Assembly: GCA_027186245.1 (NCBI GenBank)
Contig: CP114493.1
Span: forward strand, 7,819,501 to 7,883,500
Length of the DNA: 64,000 nt
Origin: Coriaria nepalensis
Lineage: Eukaryota; Streptophyta; Magnoliopsida; Cucurbitales; Coriariaceae
Direction of reading: 5' to 3'
The position numbers were made by a program, and so were the translations under genes. The notes under the pieces were generated by a model. That model was not told where the DNA came from. It saw nothing but the letters and a program-made list of their open reading frames with translations, and ran no database searches. Positions 56,814 through 64,000 of this stretch are shown one piece after another; the stretch's first letter is position 1; every line of letters begins with the position of its first letter.

Positions 56814-59800
56814 TCAAGCTGTTGCAGGCTTCTCATCTTCAACGTCCTGCAAGGTATCCAATTTCAAAAGCCTTTTAGCACAAGTAGTTGCACACTAGCA
56901 TTTTTCAATGGTGAGGCAAGAAAAAGAAAGAAATAAACTCGAGGGTGGAGTACGGGGGTAAACTAAAAGGTGGGAATGAGCATACCGAATTATCGATCTT
57001 GTCAAAATCATCATCAAAGCTCTCATCGACATCTGCTGAGAAACAGAGTAGTGTAAATCAACTTTCCATAGATAGAGAAAAAGGGTAATACGGTCATAGA
57101 TGATGATATATGCCTGATAATCAGACAAAATGCACCAAAATGCTAACGACCTAACACTCCTCATCATTATCAAATTTTATTCAAACCATCTACACGCATA
57201 TTTATTCTCAACGATCTTCGCATATATTATTACATAATATAAGATTTATGATATCTTTATTTACTATATTTATCCACATTTTCAACGATTTACTATTCTT
57301 CTACTTACCTATCAATCCAAACTTTATCGAGCTAGGGCCAAGTTTGGTCAGCTCTGCACATGACCAAACTATGTTAAACGTCTCTCCTTAATCTTATCAT
57401 CTATATCTAAGTAACTCTTAATCTTTTCATTTATAATTATATCATTTCGTGTTTAACAACACATCAATTTTAACATACGTATCTCTGTTACAGCAATCTT
57501 ATGCATATATTGTCCCATAGTAACCTAACACTCCGAATCATAGAGCATAGCTTATCGAACGATCATCTTGTAACATTTTCTTTTTTAATTGCGCAAGCAC
57601 CCTTCTATTACATAAGACTCCTAATGTCATTCTCTATTCTATCCAACTTACTTTAATCCTATAGTCTATATCCTCTCAAATATCCCCAGTATTTTGGATA
57701 ATTGATTCTAAATATAAAAAAACTTCATATTCTGAGACTCCTCTACCATTAAATCTTGATTGGATTACCCATATTTTGAGAAGTCCATCTCGATATCATC
57801 TGCAAATAACAAATATCAAAGTACCTCATTTTGAATATATTTCATCAACTCATCCATAACTAACACAAGTATGTATGGACTTATAACCGGCCCTTGATTA
57901 AGTTCTACTATAATAGGGATATAACATTGGGATATATTTTTCTTTCCAAGTACCCACCATATTAATTCCATAGGCACTTTATCATATATTTTCTCTAAGT
58001 CGATAAATACTATATGCAGACTATTTTGTTTTTCTCTATATTTTTCTATCATTTATCTAATTAAAAAAATAACTTCCATCGTAGACTTACTCAACATAAA
58101 ACTAAATTGATTATTTGATACACTAGTAATACTCATAAGTCTCCACTCTAAAACCCTCTCCCTGAGTTTCATTATATGACTTATAAGTTTTATCCCTTTA
58201 TAGTTTGAGCAATCTTGTATATCTCATTTATTCTTATAAATTAATACAACAATATTATGTCTCCATAATTCTGACATTTTCCTAATATCAAAAATCTTAT
58301 TAAAGAGCTTGGTCAACCATTGGATCCCAACTTCCCCCAGATACTTCCACACCTAAGTTGGTATCTCATCCAGTCCAAATGCCTTCCCCGGTTTCATTCT
58401 CTTTAATGTCTCTCTTACTTCCATAGCACAAACTCTACGATAAAACACTATATGCCTCCCTTCTTCCATCTTTGATCTCTCTAAGTTTAATCCCTCTGCA
58501 CTTGTCCCATTGAGTAGGTTCTCAAAATAATCCCTCTATCTATACCTAAAATGGTTTTATCATACATTAAAACTCTACCATCTTCATGTTTAATATATCT
58601 AACATGACTTGGATCCTTAATTTTCCGATCTCTAGCTTTTGTTATCTTGAAGATGTATTTCTCCCCTTCCTTTGGAGAGTACTTATCTCGCCCCACTCCT
58701 TATATGATTAGTTATGTATTAAAAAAACTCAGCGTTATCAATTTTATCTCTATTCCTTACATTCTCACATCTTTTTAGTACTAATGGACTATTTAGTATC
58801 TTATTTTTAAAAGTCGGACATATAACTCCTTTCATAGTTTACTACTTAATTCTCGACCTAATCTAACCTTTATCTATTCTACCTCTACTCATAAGACAAA
58901 AATCTGATATCAATAACCTATGTTGGGTTATCCAACACTCTCTTGGAACGACCTTACAATTTTTACAGCTTTCTAGGTTTGGTCTCCTAACAAAAAAGTA
59001 ATCAATTTGACTTCTATTTTGCCCATTACCAAATGTTACTAAATGATTCTCCATCTTCTTATAGAAAATATTTACTATCCCAAAATCATTGGCTAATACA
59101 AAATCTAGAATAGAGACTCATATTATTTTGAACCCCAAAGCCTTACCCCCCCCCCCCCCCCCCGAACCCTCTTATACCTGACTATATCTTTACCTACATG
59201 ACCACTTAAATCTCCACCTAAGAAGATCTTTTCCAAGAGGGGATTTTATTAACTACCTCTCCCAATGAATCCCAAAATTTCTTCTTAATCTCATCGTATA
59301 ATCCCATTTGGGGCGCATACGCACTAATAATATACATTATCTTGGTTCTAAGGCTCAAGTGATACTCATTATTATATCCCCGAACCTCCTAACAACAACT
59401 ACTGCATCCCTATAAACTTTATCCACCGTTATTCTCATCTCATTCTTAATTTTATCTTTTCTTAAATAGAAAAGTTTGAATCTTTATCATTGCTCCCCTT
59501 CAACTTTGTCTCTAACCTCCTAACAGCAACTACTGCATCTCTATAAACTTTATCCACCGTTATTCTCACCTCATTCTTAATTTTATCTTTTCTTAAATAG
59601 AAAAGTTTGAATCTTTATCATTGCTCCCCTTCCACTTTGTCTCTTTAAGATAGACTATGTTTACCTTCTTTTTATGCATGACATCCACCAACTCTATTGA
59701 CTTACCCGTCAATGTTCTTATATTCCAAGAGACTAATCTAGTTTTCCTAATTCTAGTATGAATTAGCTTCTTTACTCGCCCCCATCCAGTGTGGTGTGAG

Positions 59801-62176
59801 AACACTTGCCTACTTATTATCATTACAACCGGCGTTGCTGCAACGCATCTTGCTCATTTTACACTACACTCGAGCGTAGATGGAGTGCGTTGCTTATAGC
59901 GAGGGACGCCCTAACATTTTGCATTATTATTTTTGAACTCATATTCATGTAAAGGGTTGCAACATTTTAGTTGGTTGGCTGTCACAGGCCTAACACCAAC
60001 GATGACATGTTTTAATGGTACTAGGTTGTCATCGGCATAGCACCATCATGTCTCCTTTATCCGAGCTTGTGACCAGCCTTCTTAACGGGTGGAGTTGCTA
60101 ACAGCCTAACACTAAAGATATAAAATATCAGTTTGCTGTCCTAATTCAGAGTTTTTCTAATCACAGATATGTATTCAAGTTAAGCCTCATAATCATATTA
60201 CTACAGTTGGTCAGCTACACTATCTAATGAAGAGAGCAAATAATTAATTATCACGAATCATGATTAAGTAGTCGAGCATAGATGACAACTGTCAAAAGAT
60301 GGAAATAGGAAATATACCAGCACCCCCATCACTATCTTCAAGATCTCCTAAAAGAAATGAATCCAAGTCTTGCTCGGCTGTTGACACATTCGATGTTCTA
60401 TCTTTCACGCTCTTTTCAGTTCCTTCTTCTGTATCACTCTTGGCAGCGAGAGTTTGCTTGGCTTCTTCCTCTTTCATTTGCTCTTCGGCTTTCAGCTTAA
60501 CCTCCTCCATGTACTTCTTCTCATATCTGATTTGTAACCATTATAAGGCAAAGACCACAAAATGAGACGTGAATTTGAAAAGTGCTTCAGTCAGAGGAAA
60601 TGATACTTACGGAGCCACATGACTGCTCACAAGTGTGAAATAAATCCTCCAGAATCTCCTTTCTTTCATGGTTCGAGGGCATAATTCATATCTTAACCTT
60701 GAAATTTCCTGGAGAAGCATAAATTGTTACACCAGCAATCAGCACATTTCATTTCGTGTGAATTAACAACATACCGTATCCCAATTTCAAACAATAGAAA
60801 CATGTCCTCCATTAGGCTTTTGTGCAGAGATAATAATACCCGGTGTGGAGATATCATGCTTGTAGTGACTATTAAAGTAGAAAACAAACTCATGCATTGC
60901 CTTTGCCTAAAGACTGCCATCTTGGATTTTAAAATAGCGAACACCCACCTTTAAGCATTACAAACAGAATAATGTCATATCACCACACCATAATTAAGAT
61001 TTAACCACTAGCAGTTTAAGGTCATTAGTCAGCTAGGGACCTCAGACCTGAATAATCATGTAAGGGCATGTACTAACAACGTAAACATAATGACAAAGTG
61101 ACTCTTGCTACTCTTCTTCATTTCCTTTGTGGAACAATCACCTGTTCCCCCATTTTGAAAAAAAAATTGTCCTTCACTACATCCAGAATAAGCATGTGAA
61201 AAGGAAATAGCATTGCGCACAAACTACGAGAACTCACATGTCTACAGCTTCATACAATCTAAGAATTCATTATATAATCAGTAAGTGATGTCATGCTTAA
61301 GAATTTATACTTGGTCAAATACAAACCAGCACATAAACAGGGCATCAGAAATCAAACTACGCAATATCAATGGACTAATGCACACCGAAAATCCGAATCA
61401 CTTGGAAAGTAAAGAACACATAATTCAAGCAGAAGAAACTAATCAAAGGGAATTTTGATTTTTTTTTCCCCTCCTTTTTTTAGAGTGAGAGAGAGCCAGA
61501 GAGGTAATCTGATAGGAATGTATGACGAAAAAATCACGAACTATGAAAAATTAATGTAAGCATAATTTCATGCAAGCAACATTAAAGCTGGATCGAAAGC
61601 AGAAAACTCACCTTGACAGTAGTAACTACAAGAGTGGCATGCTTCTCTTGCCACTCATTCAGATCCTTGCGAACATTCGAGGCCGTGCTAGGCACATCCA
61701 ACGCCTCTGTTTCATCTGTACTTTTCACGATCCGGATCAAAAATCATCTCAACAATTAGAAAATTTCCAAAACCAAAAAGAAAAATAAAGAAACTCCTTC
61801 TACCTTGGATCGGAAAGTTCTGGAAAGTACTGGAAGTAAATCCCTTGACGAAGTCTCTGAGATCGTCGCTGAGGCCTAACTTCTCGATATCGGAAGGGGA
61901 GTACGGAGAGGGAGAGGAGGAAAGAGGAGGGATAGAGATGGAGGAAAGCTGAGGAGGTATAATGTCAGAGACGGAAAGGGATTTGAATTGATCAGCCTGC
62001 TTGAACGCCGCCGTTTTGAACAGATCGGCTGTCTTGGAGGCCTCGGCAGCAAGTTCTTTGGATTTCTTCGCGGTTTCAGAGACCAAATCGGAGAGCTTGG
62101 TGGAGGTCGTTAAGGTTTGAGTAGTCTTCGCAGCTTCTTCTGCAATAGATTTCGCTCTCTTCCATAAATCCTCCAT
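56814..62176 (-). CDS. BSD-domain protein (At1g26300/At1g69030-like)
   Basis: Six exons: 61804-62176, 61612-61715, 60611-60708, 60318-60526, 56986-57035, 56814-56846, giving 288 residues. The start is ATG at 62176 (MEDLWKRAKSIAEEAAK). The N-terminus is an amphipathic Ala/Lys/Thr helix (KLSDLVSETAKKSKELAAEA), then a Ser/Pro linker. The BSD domain spans about residues 125-200 with its Trp/Phe signature in MKERRFWRIYFTLVSSHV. The C-terminus is acidic (FLLGDLEDSDGGA, ESFDDDFDKID). BSD domains occur in TFIIH p62 and synapse-associated proteins; the plant members have no settled function. Intron 5 (57036-60317) is enlarged to 3.3 kb by a decayed LINE, yet the splice sites and both short terminal exons are intact. 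Confidence 0.88.
59146..59163. repeat. Poly-C tract of 18 bases
   Basis: An uninterrupted C run on the plus strand inside the LINE. It is one of three such G/C homopolymers in the window (also 9302-9317 and 20738-20754). Confidence 0.9.
59383..59644. repeat. 131-base tandem duplication in the LINE
   Basis: Two adjacent copies, starting at 59383 and 59514, both reading AACCTCCTAACA then CAACTACTGCAT. They differ at only a few positions, so the duplication is younger than most LINE decay. It lies in the endonuclease-coding part. Confidence 0.9.
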
Positions 62177-62866
62177 CACCGCCCTCTCTCGTCTCTCTAT
62201 TTTTCGCTTTCACGACGTCTTCCTTGTTTTCCCTGACAATCTAATTGATTTTTTGTTCTTTCTCGCGGAAAAAAGAAAAAGAAAAGTCGTTGCCTACGAG
62301 TATTACGACGTCGTTATTCCTGCTACGTTGTCATGCATTTTCTTTTAAGTCCACGAAACGGACCATTTTATTCTATTATTTGTTGTAAACTTCATTAATT
62401 CATCCTAATTTATAATATAAACATCCTATTTAATTCAATGACTATAGAAATCATGTATAGTGTATATATAGTATATTATATATATAAGTGAATTTCATAA
62501 TTTAAGAGAGTTTTTTTAAATAAATTATATCTCGATCCATATATTTTAATTATATATAAAATTAATATAAATTTAACTAATTATTGTAAGTTGTAACAAA
62601 CTCCTACATTAGGAGTAGCCTCCACTAATAAATGACCAAAAAAAAAAAAAAAAACTTGTCTAGGCAAGATTTAAAGTCGGGTAAAATCTATCTCGAGATC
62701 TTAAGTGAGCATAACTAGCTAAATAGCTTCGGTTATGCAAGAAGATATAATTCGGTGTATAGTATTTTCTGTGTAATAGTGAGAATTTTGAATCATGTAA
62801 ACTTCGGAAAAATGAAATAAATAACAAAAACAAAAATTGTATGCCGAGATAAAATGAAGACATTAT
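62177..62866. other. Region between the BSD and gar2-like genes
   Basis: The first ~100 bases hold the BSD leader/promoter (both genes are on the minus strand). The rest is AT-rich with a poly-A stretch near 62638-62655. No gene seen. Confidence 0.45.
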
Positions 62867-64000
62867 TCAGAATCTACAGCATAAAAGACTCTGCCCCCAA
62901 CAACGCCTATACTTCCGGTTCCGGTTCCAGTTCCAGTTCCAAATCCTTCTCCGGTCTACTTTCGCCATTCGTACTGGACTACTACTCCACTCTGTCGGTA
63001 ATCTGCAAGAATTACATAAATTAAAATAGAAAAAATAATTATTACAATCTCTGTTATAAATACAAAACACAAAATTAGAAATTTAGAAGCATTGCAAAGA
63101 TTTTGTTGCAGATGAGTTGGTTACATGGGGAACGCAAATGAACGGCAGCTACTTGCATTGCTGCTATCCGAACGAACAGAGAGGCTGCCTGAATGAGTGA
63201 CCGGGACTGCTAAGTTTATAAAACTTGCCGAGGAGAAACTTGCCTCTCCAACTCGATTTCCCGCTTCGGAAAAAAACCAATCTTTCAGCTTAGGTAGATT
63301 GTTCAAATTCTCATTATTCTCTTGACATTTGTTGTCATCATCTTCTCGGCCGCTAGCCGTGGGGCCTGAAGAATCCATATCAGCTCTATCTTCTACACAC
63401 TCTGGTACCATACCATTTTCACTCGTCTCGGTTTTGGTCCTTGTTTTTGATTCTAGAGAATTGAAATCGAAAGTAATGCTCCCGCTTTCAACTTTGCTAT
63501 TGTACGATAAATAGTAGATAGTACTACTTTGCTTTAGTTCTTCAGCTACTGAAATCGAGTCAACTTTTGCTCGGTTTTCTTTATTAATGATCTGCCTCAA
63601 TACTAAATAAATCACACTTAAAAGAAAAAAGAAAAAAAAAAAAAAACTAAAATGGATTTGAAGAGAGGCATTAAGCATATATACCTGAATAGAAGGACTG
63701 GATGATGTCATCTCTTCATCTAATTCTTGCATCAAGAGTTTAATGATGTCATCTAAAATAAGGTCTATCACGTAGTGATCGATCAGGCTTCCTATTTGTG
63801 TGGAATCCTCGAGGCTAGGTTGAAGTTCTAGAGAAGGGTTTGAATCCTCTAAGGTTGAGGTTTCGATTTTCAGTTTCTGGGGTGGGACCGCCTCGTCCAT
63901 AGATATGTCTTTGATGATGTTATCACAAGCGCTCTCTTTGTAGCAGACGATAAGCTCGGGAAGTTGACAATCCACGATGCTTTTTTCCGCGAACAAGTTG
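62867..64000 (-). CDS. gar2-related protein (At2g03810-like), 3' part
   Basis: Partial gene; the 5' end lies beyond 64000. Exons: 63685-64000 (open to the edge), 63125-63591, 62867-63002. The protein is acidic and Ser-rich with no enzyme motif. The C-terminus is the most diagnostic part: SLSVRSDSSNASSCRSFAFP, then TEWSSSPVRMAKVDRRR, ending QSLLCCRF. I recall this pattern from plant proteins annotated '18S pre-ribosomal assembly protein gar2-related', whose function is not proven. A hexamer microsatellite (62913-62940) encodes alternating Asn-Trp/Asn-Arg just before the end, a lineage-specific insertion. An upstream ATG lies at 63996 in the same frame, but the true start may be off the window. 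Confidence 0.75.

Larger units (their letters stand above)
57180..60115 (-). mobile_element. Decayed RTE-type LINE in BSD intron 5
   Basis: Read on the minus strand, same orientation as the host gene. An AP-endonuclease start (RLVSWNIRTLTGKSIELVDV, near 59735) is followed by its C-terminal part (FGNGQNRSQIDYFFVRRPN, near 59000). A reverse transcriptase follows (FIDLEKIYDKVPMELIWWVL near 58000; VISPYILVLVMDELMKYIQ near 57850). Degraded C-terminal sequence continues to about 57180. Stops and frameshifts are frequent, so it is inactive. The 5' edge extends to about 60115, the 3' edge is not sharp, and no target duplication was found. Confidence 0.8.

Noticed and set aside
1..64000. CRISPR array, operon or bacterial mobile system
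   Set aside because: Spliced genes, plant families and plant retroelements throughout; no short direct repeats with unique spacers.

Overview
The window is nuclear DNA of a eudicot plant. It is AT-rich, with introns, plastid- and mitochondrion-targeted proteins, plant-specific families, plant LTR retrotransposons and an RTE-type LINE. The species cannot be named from the sequence. All exon maps were read by eye from reading frame, splice consensus and remembered family alignments.

Gene order: (1) 0.5-1.4 kb, a plastid GNAT acetyltransferase (+) and an unlisted 48-residue membrane micro-protein (-). (2) 2.3-5.3 kb, a chloroplast chaperonin-60 beta4-type gene (-). (3) 6.4-6.7 kb, a two-exon phytosulfokine precursor whose core reads YIYTN instead of YIYTQ. 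(4) 8.75-9.3 kb, a group-S bZIP (-). (5) 9.3-20.2 kb, gene-poor DNA with a small isochorismate-synthase/PHYLLO-like relic, a Ty1/copia relic and a decayed plastid-type 23S rRNA fragment. (6) 20.3-23.2 kb, a CIB/bHLH49-type bHLH (+). (7) 24-27.9 kb, two dead genes: a PPR gene (+) and a peroxiredoxin-like-2 gene (-). (8) 29.2-39.5 kb, a 19-exon phage-type mitochondrial RNA polymerase (RpoTm-like, -) with a 4.2-kb Ty3/gypsy chromovirus in its third-last intron. (9) 41.7-45.8 kb, an RGF/GLV/CLEL peptide gene and a 3-methyladenine DNA glycosylase I (both +). (10) 46.4-49.3 kb, a type II PI4K gamma with a ubiquitin-like domain (-). (11) 49.8-50.9 kb, a diverged ~185-bp tandem array. (12) 53.1-55.1 kb, an O-fucosyltransferase pseudogene (-). 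(13) 56.8-62.2 kb, a BSD-domain gene (-) with a decayed LINE in its last intron. (14) 62.9-64 kb, the 3' part of a gar2-related gene running off the window.

From memory of Arabidopsis locus order, the gene content interleaves four blocks. At1g13590-13640 would supply PSK1, bZIP58, RGF2, TAG and PI4K. At1g26220-26300 would supply GNAT1, CPNB4, CIB5, PI4K and BSD. At1g68890-69030 would supply PHYLLO, bHLH49, PPR, RpoTm and BSD. At2g038xx would supply the gar2-like gene and PI4K. This fits an unfractionated ancestral segment in a lineage without the Arabidopsis-specific duplications. It is inference, not a search result.

Points that stand out: the variant phytosulfokine core; the PSK and RGF genes (both tyrosine-sulfated peptide precursors) in one conserved block; four GC-AG introns among about 51 inferred introns; tandem splice donors in RpoTm where only the weaker keeps the frame; a hidden membrane smORF; and at least four decaying genes.
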